DNA of 52,323 nucleotides from Rhizobacter sp. (GCA_025355745.1 JANXZA010000175.1:1-52323); one strand, 5' to 3'; counted from the first letter of the stretch, positions 26,683 to 35,410 are shown. Numbers and translations: made by a program. Notes: generated from the letters alone by a model not told the origin.

Positions 26683-27366
26683 ATGAAGATTTTGATGGTG
26701 CTCACATCTCACGACCAGCTCGGCGAGACCGGCAAGAAGACCGGCTTCTGGCTCGAAGAGTTTGCCGCCCCGTACTACGCGTTCAAGGACGCCGGTGCCG
26801 ACGTGACGCTCGCCTCACCGGCGGGCGGCCAGCCGCCACTGGACCCGAAGAGCGATGAGCCGGATGCGCAAACCGATGCGACCCGGCGCTTCAAGGCCGA
26901 CGCGCCGGCCCAGGCCGCGCTGGCCCACACCACAAAGCTTGCCGACGTGTCGGGCGAGGGCTACGACGCCGTGTTCTATCCCGGCGGCCACGGCCCGCTG
27001 TGGGACCTGGCGGAAGACGCGCACTCGATCACGTTGATCGAGGCCATGGTCGCTGCGGGCAAAACCGTCGCGGCGGTCTGCCACGCGCCGGGGGTGCTGC
27101 GCCATGCGAAGGCGGCCGACGGCTCGCCCCTCGTCAAGGGCAGGAAGGTGACCGGATTTACCAACACCGAAGAAGCGGCGGTGCAGCTGACGAAGGTCGT
27201 GCCGTTTCTGGTCGAGGACATGCTGGTGAAGTACGGTGGCCAGTACAGCAAGGGAGGCGACTGGCAGCCTTATGTCGTGACCGATGGCAAACTCATCACC
27301 GGGCAGAACCCCGCATCGTCGGCACCGGCAGCGCTTGCGGTACTGGCGCAACTCGGCAGCAAGTAG
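26683..27366 (+). CDS. DJ-1/PfpI family protein (class I glutamine amidotransferase-like)
   Basis: A 227-residue DJ-1/PfpI-superfamily protein of the HchA/glyoxalase III-like branch. The nucleophile elbow AVCHAPG has Cys133 and His134, and the nearby GFWLEEFAAPYYAF segment (Glu25/Glu26) supplies the acid typical of this branch. FYPGGHGPLWDLAED forms the loop at the active site. Such enzymes detoxify methylglyoxal or act as holding chaperones and deglycases; which applies cannot be told. AAGGAA precedes the ATG. It is followed after 64 bases by the semialdehyde dehydrogenase gene in the same direction, so an aldehyde-related role for both is possible. Confidence 0.9.
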   Translation: MKILMVLTSHDQLGETGKKTGFWLEEFAAPYYAFKDAGADVTLASPAGGQPPLDPKSDEPDAQTDATRRFKADAPAQAALAHTTKLADVSGEGYDAVFYPGGHGPLWDLAEDAHSITLIEAMVAAGKTVAAVCHAPGVLRHAKAADGSPLVKGRKVTGFTNTEEAAVQLTKVVPFLVEDMLVKYGGQYSKGGDWQPYVVTDGKLITGQNPASSAPAALAVLAQLGSK

Positions 27367-27430
27367 CCGTTCGGGCTGTTCGGCGCGTGTCGAGTCGCCC
27401 AATCCACTTTGTGAATCATTGAGCAACTCC

Positions 27431-28801
27431 ATGGCCTACCAAAGCACCAATCCCTACGACGGCAAGGTCGTCAAGACCTTCGACGAAATCAACGACCGGC
27501 AGCTCGGCGAAAAGCTGACGGCGGCAACCGACTGCTTCGATAACGTGTGGCGCCACCAGACCTTCGCCGAGCGCCGTGCCGTGCTGGCGCGCGCCGCCGC
27601 CCTGATGCGCGACCGCTCACAAGAGTTCGCCGAACTCATCACCCTCGAGATGGGCAAGTTGATCGCGCAGAGCCTGGGCGAAGTGGCATTGAGCGCGGCC
27701 ATCCTCGACTACTACGCCGAGCACGCCGAGGCCTTTCTCGCGCCCGAAAAGCTGACCACGCCGAGGGGCGAGGCGATGGTCGAAAGCAGCCCCGTCGGCG
27801 TGCTGTTCGGGGTCGAGCCCTGGAACTATCCGTACTACCAGGTGGCGCGTTTCGCGGCGCCGAACCTGATGGCCGGCAATGTCGTGATGGTCAAGCATGC
27901 GTCGAACGTTCCGCAGTGCGCGCTGGCCTTCGAGCGCCTGATGGAAGAAGCCGGCGCACCGGTGGGCGCGTACACGAACCTGTTCATCTCGAAGGACCAG
28001 GTGGCACAGGTCATCGCCGACCCGCGCATCCGCGGCGTGGCCTTGACCGGCAGCGAAGCCGCCGGTGCCGTGGTGGCGGCGCAGGCCGGCAAGGGCCTGA
28101 AGAAGTCGACCCTGGAACTGGGCGGCAGTGACGCCTTCATCGTGCTTGATGACGCCGACCTCGACAAGGCCGTGAAGCACGCCGTCAGCGGCCGCATGGG
28201 CAACTCGGGCCAGGCCTGCACCGCGTCGAAACGCATCATCGTGGTCGAGGCCCTGGCCGAGCGTTTCCTGCAGAAGTTCCAGGCGGCGATGGAGGGCTTC
28301 AAGCCGGGCGACCCGATGGACAAGCAAACCACGCTGGCGCCGCTGTCGTCCGAGCAGGCGCTGAAGACACTGCTCGGCCAGGTCGATGATGCCGTCTGCC
28401 ACGGCGCCCGCGTGCTGATGGGCGGCAAGCGCATCGCGGGGTTGGCCGGCGCCTTCATGCAGCCGACCATCCTGGCCGATCTGAGCAGCGCCAACCCGGC
28501 CTACCGCCAGGAGTTCTTCGGCCCGGTGGCGCTGTTCTTCCGCGTCGCCGACGAATCCGCCGCCGTCAAGCTCGCCAACGATTCGCCCTTCGGCCTCGGT
28601 GGCTCGGTGTTCACGCAAGACATCGAGCGCGGCAAACGGGTGGCGCGGCAGATCGACACCGGCATGGTGTTCATCAACTCCGGCGCGGTGTCGTCACCCG
28701 AGCTGCCGTTCGGCGGCGTGAAGAATTCCGGCTACGGGCGCGAGCTGTCGGGCGCCGGCATCCAGGAGTTCGTCAACAAGAAGCTGATCCGGGTCAACTG
28801 A
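27431..28801 (+). CDS. NAD(P)-dependent succinate-semialdehyde dehydrogenase-type aldehyde dehydrogenase
   Basis: A 456-residue aldehyde dehydrogenase. Catalytic residues are Cys263 in GNSGQACTASKR and Glu229 in STLELGGSDAF. The cofactor part shows GVLFGVEPWNYPYYQVARFAAPNLMAGN, and the end reads PFGGVKNSGYGRELSGAGIQEFVNKK. Length and motifs fit the short Sad/YneI-like succinate-semialdehyde dehydrogenases (about 460 residues), which oxidise succinate semialdehyde to succinate. An in-frame ATG at 27284 would overlap the previous gene, so 27431 was used. It converges with the livF end of the catabolic island; several N-heterocycle and GABA routes yield succinate semialdehyde, so a link is conceivable but not shown. 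Confidence 0.92.
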   Translation: MAYQSTNPYDGKVVKTFDEINDRQLGEKLTAATDCFDNVWRHQTFAERRAVLARAAALMRDRSQEFAELITLEMGKLIAQSLGEVALSAAILDYYAEHAEAFLAPEKLTTPRGEAMVESSPVGVLFGVEPWNYPYYQVARFAAPNLMAGNVVMVKHASNVPQCALAFERLMEEAGAPVGAYTNLFISKDQVAQVIADPRIRGVALTGSEAAGAVVAAQAGKGLKKSTLELGGSDAFIVLDDADLDKAVKHAVSGRMGNSGQACTASKRIIVVEALAERFLQKFQAAMEGFKPGDPMDKQTTLAPLSSEQALKTLLGQVDDAVCHGARVLMGGKRIAGLAGAFMQPTILADLSSANPAYRQEFFGPVALFFRVADESAAVKLANDSPFGLGGSVFTQDIERGKRVARQIDTGMVFINSGAVSSPELPFGGVKNSGYGRELSGAGIQEFVNKKLIRVN

Positions 28802-28840
28802 GGGTCGGTGGGTCTTGCGCATTGACCGGAAGGCTAACGT

Positions 28841-29545
28841 TCACACTGCGCAGTACCGTTCCTGAATCGCGGTGTCGGCCAGCAGTTCGCTGCCGGTGCC
28901 CGAGTGCACGACCTCGCCCTGGTCTAGGATGTAGGCGCGGTCGGAAACTCGCAGGGCGCGCTCGACGTTCTGCTCGACCAGCAGGATCGTCGTGCCGGCC
29001 TGCTTCATGCGCGCGAACAGGTGGAACATCTCGTCGACCAGCAGCGGCATGATGCCTTCCGACGGCTCGTCGAGCAGGATCATCTTCGGCCGCGCCATCA
29101 TCGCGCGCGCGATCGCCAGCATCTGCTGTTCGCCGCCCGACATCGACGTGGCGTCCTGGCCCAGCCGCTCCTTCAGGCGCGGGAAGGTTTCGGCGATCTC
29201 GTCGATCATGCGCGCCGCGTCACCCCGGTTTTTCGCGGCGGTGATGCCGAGTTGCAGGTTCTCGCGCACCGTCAGGCCGGGCACGATGCGGCGCTCTTCC
29301 GGCACATAGGCCAGGCCGGCGTGGAAGCGCGTGTGGGCGGGTTGATCGAGCAGCTCCTGGCCGTCGAACAGCACGCTGCCGGTGCGCCTGGCCACCAACC
29401 CCATCAGCGCGCGCAGGGTGGTCGTCTTGCCGGCGCCGTTGCGGCCCATCAACGTGACGATCTCGCCGCGATTCACCTCGAACGACACGTTTTGCACGAC
29501 GTGGCTGCGGTCGTACCAGGCGTTCAGCGCTTGCACCTGCAACAT
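28841..29545 (-). CDS. livF: Branched-chain amino acid-type ABC transporter ATP-binding protein LivF
   Basis: A 234-residue ABC ATPase of the LivF type. Walker A is GRNGAGKTT, the signature MSGGEQQMLAIARAM, Walker B MILLDEPSEGIMP, and the H-loop is VEQNVERAL. It is the last gene of the leftward transporter run livH-livM-livG-livF and starts two bases after the livG stop. Together with LivG it powers uptake of a substrate captured by the binding protein upstream. Because the operon starts with a TetR regulator, a VOC protein and an aromatic-type monooxygenase, the substrate is more likely an aromatic acid than an amino acid. Confidence 0.95.
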   Translation of the reverse strand: MLQVQALNAWYDRSHVVQNVSFEVNRGEIVTLMGRNGAGKTTTLRALMGLVARRTGSVLFDGQELLDQPAHTRFHAGLAYVPEERRIVPGLTVRENLQLGITAAKNRGDAARMIDEIAETFPRLKERLGQDATSMSGGEQQMLAIARAMMARPKMILLDEPSEGIMPLLVDEMFHLFARMKQAGTTILLVEQNVERALRVSDRAYILDQGEVVHSGTGSELLADTAIQERYCAV

Positions 29546-29547
29546 GC

Positions 29548-30315
29548 TCAACCTTCCCCGAGGTAGACCCGCCGCACCTCGGCGTTGCTGCGGATCTGCG
29601 CCGGCGTGCCCTCGGCCAGGAACTCGCCGTGGTGCAGCACGATCAGGCGTTCGCACAGCCCCATCACGAGCTTCATCTTGTGCTCCACCAGCACGACAGT
29701 GCGCTCGGCCGCCAGCGCGCCGATGAGTCGCATCATCACGCCGGTTTCCTCGGGCGACATGCCGGCGGTGGGCTCGTCCATCAGCAGCAGCATTGGGTCG
29801 CTGGCGAGCGCCATCGCGATCTCGAGCGCGCGTTGCTGGCCGTGCGCGAGGTCGCCCGCAGTCTTGGTGCGAAGGGCAGCGAGGCCGACGCGTTCGAGCA
29901 GCGCATCGGCCTTGTCGATCAGCGCCGCGAGGCTGGCACGCGGGCGCAGCAGCTCGAAGCGCGAGGCGCGCATCTGCGCTGCGACGCGCACGTTCTCATG
30001 CGCGCTGAGCTGCTTGAACACGTTCGTGATCTGGAAGCTCTTCGCGATGCCGATGCGCGCGAATTCATGTTGGGCCAGGCCGGTGATGTCCTGGCCCTGG
30101 AAGCGAACCCGCCCCTGCGTCGGCGCGAACGCGCCGCTGACGACGTTGAAGAAGGTGCTCTTGCCGGCGCCGTTCGGGCCGATGATGGCCGTCAGCTCGC
30201 CGGGCCGGAACGACACGCTGACCCGGTTCAACGCGACGAAGTTGCCGAAGCGCTGCGTGACCTGTTCGACCTCGAGGATCGGCGCGATCATGATGTTGTT
30301 CGCGACGCCGCTCAC
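29548..30315 (-). CDS. livG: Branched-chain amino acid-type ABC transporter ATP-binding protein LivG
   Basis: A 255-residue ABC ATPase of the LivG type: LEVEQVTQRFGNFVALNRVSVSF, Walker A GPNGAGKST, a signature AHGQQRALEIAMALA (LAHGQQ in place of LSGGQ, usual for this family) and Walker B LLLMDEPTAGM. The start was placed at GTG 30315, which overlaps the livM stop as GTGA and has AAGG five bases upstream; an internal ATG at 30291 would give 247 residues but has no ribosome site. It pairs with LivF in the transporter. Confidence 0.94.
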   Translation of the reverse strand: MSGVANNIMIAPILEVEQVTQRFGNFVALNRVSVSFRPGELTAIIGPNGAGKSTFFNVVSGAFAPTQGRVRFQGQDITGLAQHEFARIGIAKSFQITNVFKQLSAHENVRVAAQMRASRFELLRPRASLAALIDKADALLERVGLAALRTKTAGDLAHGQQRALEIAMALASDPMLLLMDEPTAGMSPEETGVMMRLIGALAAERTVVLVEHKMKLVMGLCERLIVLHHGEFLAEGTPAQIRSNAEVRRVYLGEG

Positions 30316-31283
30316 GATGCCTTGCCTGCTGCCGCAGGCCGATTCAGCCAGTGCAGGATCGAGCCCCACACGCCGCGCGGGAAGAACAGCACGAACACCA
30401 TGAAGATCACGCCGACGGCGGCCATCCAGTGCGAGGTGTGGGCCGTGGTCACGTCTTCGAGGTAGAGGAACACGGCCGCGCCGACGAACGGCCCGAAGAA
30501 GGTGCCCATGCCGCCGAGCAGGCACATCATCACCGCCTGGCCCGACTGCAGATAGTGCAAAGAGTCGATCGGCACGATCGACAGGTGCAGCGCACGCAGC
30601 GCACCGGCCAGGCCGCACACGGCGGCCGACAGCACGAACACCAGCAGCTTGGCGCGCGCCACGTCAAAGCCGCAGGCAGCAGTGCGCTGTTCGTTCTCGC
30701 GGATCGCTTCGATGACGGCGCCGAACGGCGAGTTCAGCACCCGCGAGACGAACCACAGCGCGAGTGCGACGAACCCCAGGATCACGTAGTACTTGGTGGT
30801 CGGGTTCAGGAAGTCGAGCTTCCAGCCGAGCACGTCGATGGGTTCGACCTTGATGCCGCGCAGGCCGTTCTCGCCGCCGGTCCAGCGCTCGGCCTTGTAG
30901 AACGCGTAGTAGACGATCTGGGCCAGCGCCAGCGTCACCATCGAGAAGTAGATGCCGCGCGTTCGGATCGCCAGGTAGCCCATCACCACACCGACCAGTG
31001 CCGATGCCGCCACGCCCGCGAAGAGGGCGGCCCACCACGGCCAGCCGCCGCTGACGATGGCGATGCCGCACAGGTAGCTGCCCACGCCGAGGAACGCGGC
31101 GTGGCCGAACGACAGCATGCCGGTGTAGCCAAACAGCAGGTTGAAGCCGACCGCGTACAGGCCGAAGATCAGGATGTTGATGGCCAGTGCCTCGTAGGGC
31201 ATGACGAGCGGGAACACCAGCAGCACGGCGAGCACGGCGGCCACGCGGTGGCGCGCGATGAAGGTCAGCGCAGCAGTCTTCAT
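30312..31283 (-). CDS. livM: Branched-chain amino acid-type ABC transporter permease LivM
   Basis: A 323-residue inner-membrane permease with about eight to ten hydrophobic helices. The LivM hallmark GFNLLFGYTGMLSFGHAAFLGVGSYL lies near residues 46-72, and the cytoplasmic coupling loop VLNSPFGAVIEAIRENEQRTAACGFD is in the middle (about 183-210). It forms the channel with LivH. The start shares one base with the livH stop (TGATG) and its stop overlaps the livG GTG start, showing a compact operon. Confidence 0.95.
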   Translation of the reverse strand: MKTAALTFIARHRVAAVLAVLLVFPLVMPYEALAINILIFGLYAVGFNLLFGYTGMLSFGHAAFLGVGSYLCGIAIVSGGWPWWAALFAGVAASALVGVVMGYLAIRTRGIYFSMVTLALAQIVYYAFYKAERWTGGENGLRGIKVEPIDVLGWKLDFLNPTTKYYVILGFVALALWFVSRVLNSPFGAVIEAIRENEQRTAACGFDVARAKLLVFVLSAAVCGLAGALRALHLSIVPIDSLHYLQSGQAVMMCLLGGMGTFFGPFVGAAVFLYLEDVTTAHTSHWMAAVGVIFMVFVLFFPRGVWGSILHWLNRPAAAGKAS

Positions 31284-32167
31284 CAGCCCATCAACCCGGC
31301 CTTGCCGAACAAGCCCTGCGGGCGGATCAGCAGCACCACGGCCATCAGCACGAAGATCGACAGCTCGGCCAGGTCGGGTGCGAACAGCGAGGTCATGCTG
31401 AACACCACGCCGACCAGCAGGCCGGCCACCACCGCGCCCGGCAGCGAACCCATACCGCCCACGACCGTGACGACGAAGGACTCGGCCAGCACCGAGATGC
31501 CCATCTCCGGATTCACCGCCCGCGTCGGTGCAGCCAGCACGCCCGACAGCCCGGCGATGGCCGTGCCGATGCCAAACACCAGCAGCCAGACGCGGGCGAT
31601 GTCGATGCCGAGAACGCGGACGATTTCGGGGTCGCGCGAGCCGGCGCGGATGATCAGGCCGAAGCGCGTCTTCTCGATGAAGAGCCAGAGCGCGAGCACG
31701 ACGACGGCGGTGGCGGCGATCAGGAACAGGCGGTACTTCGGGAACATGCCGAAGCCCAGATTTACCGCGCCGCGCAGCTCGGCCGGTGTCGAGGTCGGCA
31801 GGCCTTCGATGCCGAACGCGACGCGCATCGCCTCGACCATCACGTACGACAGGCCGAAGGTCAGCAGCAGCGGGTAGTCGATGCCGCGGCCATACAGCGG
31901 GCGCACCAGAAAGCGCTCGGTGACCAGGCCGATGGCGCCCACCGCGAGGGGCGTGAGCAGCAGGCTGAACCAGAAGCTGCCGGTCAGGCCGAGGAAGTAC
32001 ACGCCGAGGAAGGCCCCGACCATGAAGAACGCGCCATGCGCGAAGTTCACGACCGTGAGCATGCCGAAGATCAGCGACAGGCCGAGCGCAAGCAAGGCGT
32101 AGACGGCGCCCAGGGCGATGCCGGTCATGAGTTGGAGCAGCAGCAGGGAAGGGGTGATCTCGGCCAT
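31283..32167 (-). CDS. livH: Branched-chain amino acid-type ABC transporter permease LivH
   Basis: A 294-residue LivH-type permease with about eight hydrophobic helices. It has the family start LMTGIALGAVYALLALGLSLIFGMLTVVNFAHGAFFMVGAF and the coupling loop RAGSRDPEIVRVLGIDIARVW near the middle. It is the first of the four transporter genes and is separated from the binding-protein gene by a palindromic repeat element (32180-32294), which may lower expression of the membrane parts relative to the abundant binding protein. Confidence 0.95.
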   Translation of the reverse strand: MAEITPSLLLLQLMTGIALGAVYALLALGLSLIFGMLTVVNFAHGAFFMVGAFLGVYFLGLTGSFWFSLLLTPLAVGAIGLVTERFLVRPLYGRGIDYPLLLTFGLSYVMVEAMRVAFGIEGLPTSTPAELRGAVNLGFGMFPKYRLFLIAATAVVVLALWLFIEKTRFGLIIRAGSRDPEIVRVLGIDIARVWLLVFGIGTAIAGLSGVLAAPTRAVNPEMGISVLAESFVVTVVGGMGSLPGAVVAGLLVGVVFSMTSLFAPDLAELSIFVLMAVVLLIRPQGLFGKAGLMG

Positions 32168-32179
32168 CTTGGATTGGAT

Positions 32180-32294
32180 TACTCCCTCTCCCCGGCGGGG
32201 AGAGGGTGGGGGTGAGGGAAGGGGCCGCGCAGTTTGAACGTTAGGCGCGCTCCGCGCCCCTCACCCCAATCCTCTCCCAGAAGGCGAGGGAGTA
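32180..32294. repeat. Palindromic intergenic element between binding-protein and permease genes
   Basis: The left arm, starting TACTCCCTCTCCCC and ending GGGTGAGGG, is an imperfect inverted copy of the right arm, which starts CCCCTCACCCC and ends GGCGAGGGAGTA. The left arm itself contains a small hairpin CTCTCCCC-GGC-GGGGAGAG. Elements with CTCCCTCTCCCC and GGGGTGAGGG ends occur dispersed in many proteobacterial genomes. In the transcript it would form a strong hairpin after the binding-protein stop, suited to protect the upstream mRNA or attenuate the downstream genes. Confidence 0.85.
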
Positions 32295-32320
32295 AAACGT
32301 CGGGAGCAATTCGACTCGGC

Positions 32321-33562
32321 TCAAGTCGTGACCTTGTGCCCCAGCTCGTCGCAGGTCCGCAGGTTCGCCTCGTTCGCGGCCTCGATAGCGAGCACCTTGA
32401 ACACGTCGTACTTGTCCTTCATGTCTTTCGACTTCGACTCGACGATGACCACCGACTGCACCGACTGGTGGTCGCACTTGCGGTAGAACTGCTCGCCCTT
32501 GTACCAGTTGTACTTGAGCTGGCGCAGCGCGATGCTGACCGGCACCGAGTCGGTGGTCTTGGCGTTCAACACAGCCTGCAGCACGCTGCGGATGCCGGCG
32601 TAGCCGAGCGCGCCGTAGTCGGACGGCACGGCGCCGCCATGGGCCTTGCGGAACTTGTCGTTGAAGGCCTTCGCGGCCGGGATCTTGTCTTCCATGCCCC
32701 AGTAGTACGAGGTGCCGCCGAGGATGCCCTCGAAGGCCTCGGCGCCGCCGGCCTGGCGCGAGGTGTAGAGCAGCACCGGTGCGATCACCTTGGTGTTGGC
32801 CTTGAGGCCGAAGTCGGTCACCTGCTTGGCCGAGTTGACGAGGTCGCGGCCGAAGTTGCACAGCACCAGCACATCGGGCTTGAGCGCCTGGATTCGCGGC
32901 AGGAAGGCCGAGTAGTCGGCCACGCCGAGCGGGTGGCGGATGTCGGCCAGCGTGGTGGCACCCAGCGGCCCACCGGCGCGCTGAAAGCCGCGCACCATCT
33001 CGTGGCCGTAGGCGTAGTCTGCGGTCAGGTAGACGACCTTCTTGCCGAACTTCGGGAACGCGTAGCGCGCCACCGCACCGGCCGTCAGGTGCGGGTTCAG
33101 CGCCTCGTGGAAGGTGTACAGGCTCCAGTCCTTCGCCTCGTTGATGGCGTCCGACTGGCTGATCGAATTGAAGATGATCTTGCGATCGCGTGACACGGCA
33201 TTGATCGACAACTGCGTGGCCGCCGACAGCGAGCCGACGATGAAGTTGACCTTGTCCTTCTCGATCAGCTCCAGCGTGCGGGTAGCAGCTTCGCCGGGGT
33301 TGAGCTTGTCGTCGCGCACCAGCAGCTCGGCCTTGCGGCCGCCGAAGCCGCCAGCGTCGTTGAAGTCCTTGATCGCGATCTCGGCGGCGCGCACCTGGTC
33401 TTGAGCCTCGGCCGAGAACGCGCCGGTGAGCGGAACGGGGAAGCCGATCTTGATCGGTGCGGCTTGCGCGCGGGCGATGCTGAACATGAACGGCGTGGCC
33501 GCAGCGGCGCTGCCGGCGGTGAGCAGCTGGCGGCGGCGCGTGTCGATCAGGGGCGGGTTCAT
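32321..33562 (-). CDS. ABC transporter substrate-binding protein (LivK type, Tat-like signal)
   Basis: A 413-residue periplasmic binding protein. The signal peptide has a twin-arginine-like TRRRQLLTAGSAAA motif and a hydrophobic stretch ending ARAQA (near residue 36), so export by Tat is likely. The mature chain begins APIKIGFPVPLTGAFSAEAQDQ and continues with family segments DFNDAGGFGGRKAELLVRDDK, and ENDK-like EKDKVNFIVGSLSAATQLSINAV. It lies between the FAD monooxygenase and livH, so it is the specific receptor of this island's transporter. Related binding proteins in such clusters often take up aromatic acids; the ligand here is unknown. Confidence 0.94.
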   Translation of the reverse strand: MNPPLIDTRRRQLLTAGSAAAATPFMFSIARAQAAPIKIGFPVPLTGAFSAEAQDQVRAAEIAIKDFNDAGGFGGRKAELLVRDDKLNPGEAATRTLELIEKDKVNFIVGSLSAATQLSINAVSRDRKIIFNSISQSDAINEAKDWSLYTFHEALNPHLTAGAVARYAFPKFGKKVVYLTADYAYGHEMVRGFQRAGGPLGATTLADIRHPLGVADYSAFLPRIQALKPDVLVLCNFGRDLVNSAKQVTDFGLKANTKVIAPVLLYTSRQAGGAEAFEGILGGTSYYWGMEDKIPAAKAFNDKFRKAHGGAVPSDYGALGYAGIRSVLQAVLNAKTTDSVPVSIALRQLKYNWYKGEQFYRKCDHQSVQSVVIVESKSKDMKDKYDVFKVLAIEAANEANLRTCDELGHKVTT

Positions 33563-33608
33563 GGTCTGTCTCCAACAGGGTGAGGGCGGGGAATAAGCCT
33601 CTACGGGC

Positions 33609-34910
33609 TCAATGAAGTGAAGCGTGAAGTGAAGTGAGCGGCGGCGCGTCGGCGGCGGGCCACGCCGGATCGACGGCGGTCTCGCGCAGCACGGCCTGGG
33701 CATCGCGCCGCGCGCCGGCGTGGACGCTGCTCTGCCCCTGCGCCTGCATGTAGGCACCGAGATCGCGAGCGCGCTGCACCACTGCGCGACCCGGCGCGAG
33801 ACGCAGCGCCTCGAATGCGCGCAGCGCGGCGGGCGTCGCGCCATGGGCGCGAATGCAGTCGCCGAGCGCCATCGCATCTTCGGCGGCCTTGGTCACACCC
33901 ATTCCCACATGCGGGCGGGCGACGAAGGCGGCGTCGCCCATCAGCGCGACGCGCTCGAACGCGAGGCGCTGCGACACCACATCGAAGATCGGCTGCAGAA
34001 ACGGCTGGGCGGTCTTCTCGAGCATCTCGGCGAACTGCGGCGCGAGCAGCCGGCGCGCGGCTTCGCGCATCGCCGCCACATGGCGCCACGAAACCTTGTT
34101 CGGTGCGATGCCGAGCGCGTGGTGCTCGCCGTCGGCGTCGGTGAGCAGATCGCGCAGCGCATTGTGTTCGTCGGCTGCGCGGTACCAGACCAGGTTGTAG
34201 CGGCGGCTGCCGCGCGCCGTGGTGTTGGCGTGGCCGGCGACCGGGTAGCCGATCAACTGTTCGCCGGCCGGCAGACCGAAGCCGAAGTGATCGAACACGC
34301 TGGCCAGCGTGTGGCGCGACAACACGGCCTCGTCGCAGACGCCGCGCCAGGCGATGTAGCCGGCGTATTCGGGAACGGCCTGCGGCGCGAACTGGGCCCG
34401 CACGGCGGAGCGGATGCCGTCGGAGGCGATCAGCAGGTCGGCATCGAGGACGGTGCTTGATGCAATTCCCGATGCACTTCCCGCTGCACTTCCCGACGCC
34501 AAGCCCGACGCACCGCCATCGACGAACACGCGCACCCCATGCGCGTGCTGCTCGACCTTCGAAACGGCCTGGCCCGCATGGCAGCGCTCGGCCGGAAAGG
34601 CCCCGGCGAGCAAGGCGTAGAGCCGGCTCCAGGACGTGAGCAGCTGCGGCATCGCCAGCCGCGCCACCACATCGCCGCTGGCGGCCAGCGCGACGCGCGA
34701 CTCGACGCGCACACCGAGCGTGTCGTCAACCGCCACGCCGGCGCGCTTCAGGCCCCGGCCGAGCGCGGCGTGCGTGACGATGCCGGCACCGCGGCCGTCG
34801 AACGAGCCAGTGACCTTCTCGAGCACCTGCACGTCGTGGCCGTCGCGCAGCAGCATGTTGGCGGCCAGCAGGCCACCGAGCGAACCACCGGCGATCAGGA
34901 TGCGGGCCAT
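33609..34910 (-). CDS. FAD-dependent monooxygenase, 2,6-dihydroxypyridine 3-monooxygenase-like
   Basis: A 433-residue flavoprotein aromatic hydroxylase. The FAD Rossmann motif is LIAGGSLGG (glycines at 8, 9, 12 and 13), the DG motif is LIASDGIRSAVR (Asp164-Gly165), and the GD motif is LMGDAAFVARPHVGMGVTKAAEDA (Gly325-Asp326). The segment PEYAGYIAWRGV and the RPH after GDAA match the 2,6-dihydroxypyridine 3-hydroxylase (DhpH) branch rather than salicylate or p-hydroxybenzoate hydroxylases. It should use NAD(P)H and oxygen to hydroxylate an aromatic or pyridine ring. An Ala-Ser-Gly-rich repeat (residues 134-151) is inserted in the FAD domain. It follows the VOC gene after 52 bases that hold a hexamer repeat. 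Confidence 0.88.
   Translation of the reverse strand: MARILIAGGSLGGLLAANMLLRDGHDVQVLEKVTGSFDGRGAGIVTHAALGRGLKRAGVAVDDTLGVRVESRVALAASGDVVARLAMPQLLTSWSRLYALLAGAFPAERCHAGQAVSKVEQHAHGVRVFVDGGASGLASGSAAGSASGIASSTVLDADLLIASDGIRSAVRAQFAPQAVPEYAGYIAWRGVCDEAVLSRHTLASVFDHFGFGLPAGEQLIGYPVAGHANTTARGSRRYNLVWYRAADEHNALRDLLTDADGEHHALGIAPNKVSWRHVAAMREAARRLLAPQFAEMLEKTAQPFLQPIFDVVSQRLAFERVALMGDAAFVARPHVGMGVTKAAEDAMALGDCIRAHGATPAALRAFEALRLAPGRAVVQRARDLGAYMQAQGQSSVHAGARRDAQAVLRETAVDPAWPAADAPPLTSLHASLH
34459..34518. repeat. Five degenerate 12-bp repeats inside the FAD monooxygenase gene
   Basis: Units GATGCAATTCCC, GATGCACTTCCC, GCTGCACTTCCC, GACGCCAAGCCC and GACGCACCGCCA follow one another in frame. On the minus strand they encode Ala-Ser/Ala-Gly-x tetrapeptides, a pattern close to the Ala-Pro-Gly-x units in lpxH. 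They sit in a loop before the FAD DG motif. Confidence 0.8.
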
Positions 34911-34931
34911 GCGCTTGCGTTCGGTAGCGGT

Positions 34932-34967
34932 TTCGGGCTCGGGCTCGGGTTCGGGTTCGGGTTCAAG
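34932..34967. repeat. Hexamer repeat in the VOC-monooxygenase spacer
   Basis: Six 6-bp units (TTCGGG or CTCGGG, the last degenerate) fill most of the 52-base gap between the VOC stop and the monooxygenase ATG. Gain or loss of units would change the distance between the two genes and could tune translation of the monooxygenase. Confidence 0.75.
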
Positions 34968-35409
34968 CGCCGAGTGCGGCCTTCTCGGCCGCCGGGTAAT
35001 TGAGTTCGATCATCACGCCGCACGGGTCGTCGAGGAACACCTGGTGCAGACCGACCGATGGCACGCTGCGTTCGCGGAACGGCACGCCCTGGGCCTGCAA
35101 GTGCGCCAGCATCGCGGCCAGGCCGTCGGCATAGAACGCGATGTGATCGACGGCACCGGAGCCGGCCAGCGAGGCTTCGGCGCGGTCGCCGAGGTACTGC
35201 TTCAGACCCTGCGGATCGCTGCGGTCGATGCCGATGATGTGGACCACCGCGTTCGCCATGTCGGCGTGGTCACCGCGGTACATCCACAGGCCGGGGAACG
35301 GGAAATCGGGCCGCGGGCCGACGCTCAGGCCGAGCACATCGGCATAGAAGCGCCGGCTCGCGTCGAGGTCGGTGGTGCGGATCGAGTAGTGGTTCAGCGT
35401 CAGTGCCAT
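34963..35409 (-). CDS. VOC-family protein (glyoxalase/extradiol dioxygenase-like)
   Basis: A 148-residue single-module vicinal-oxygen-chelate protein. It starts LTLNHYSIRTTDLDASRRFYADVLGLSVG, the typical first beta-alpha unit, and has DHIAFYADG and VMIELNYP in the second. Metal-ligand candidates are His7, His89 and Glu135, the positions used by glyoxalase I, fosfomycin-resistance proteins and small extradiol enzymes. In this operon, next to a ring hydroxylase, a ring-cleaving or isomerising step on a catabolic intermediate is the likely role, but sequence does not settle this. It starts one base after the TetR gene stop. The later ATG at 35409 was used because it gives the normal VOC N terminus. 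Confidence 0.85.
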   Translation of the reverse strand: MALTLNHYSIRTTDLDASRRFYADVLGLSVGPRPDFPFPGLWMYRGDHADMANAVVHIIGIDRSDPQGLKQYLGDRAEASLAGSGAVDHIAFYADGLAAMLAHLQAQGVPFRERSVPSVGLHQVFLDDPCGVMIELNYPAAEKAALGA

Positions 35410-35410
35410 G

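Noticed and set aside
28841-33562. The livHMGF cluster as an ordinary branched-chain amino acid importer
   Set aside because: Not excluded, but its operon with a monooxygenase, VOC protein and TetR regulator makes an aromatic-type substrate more likely; the Liv names describe the family only.
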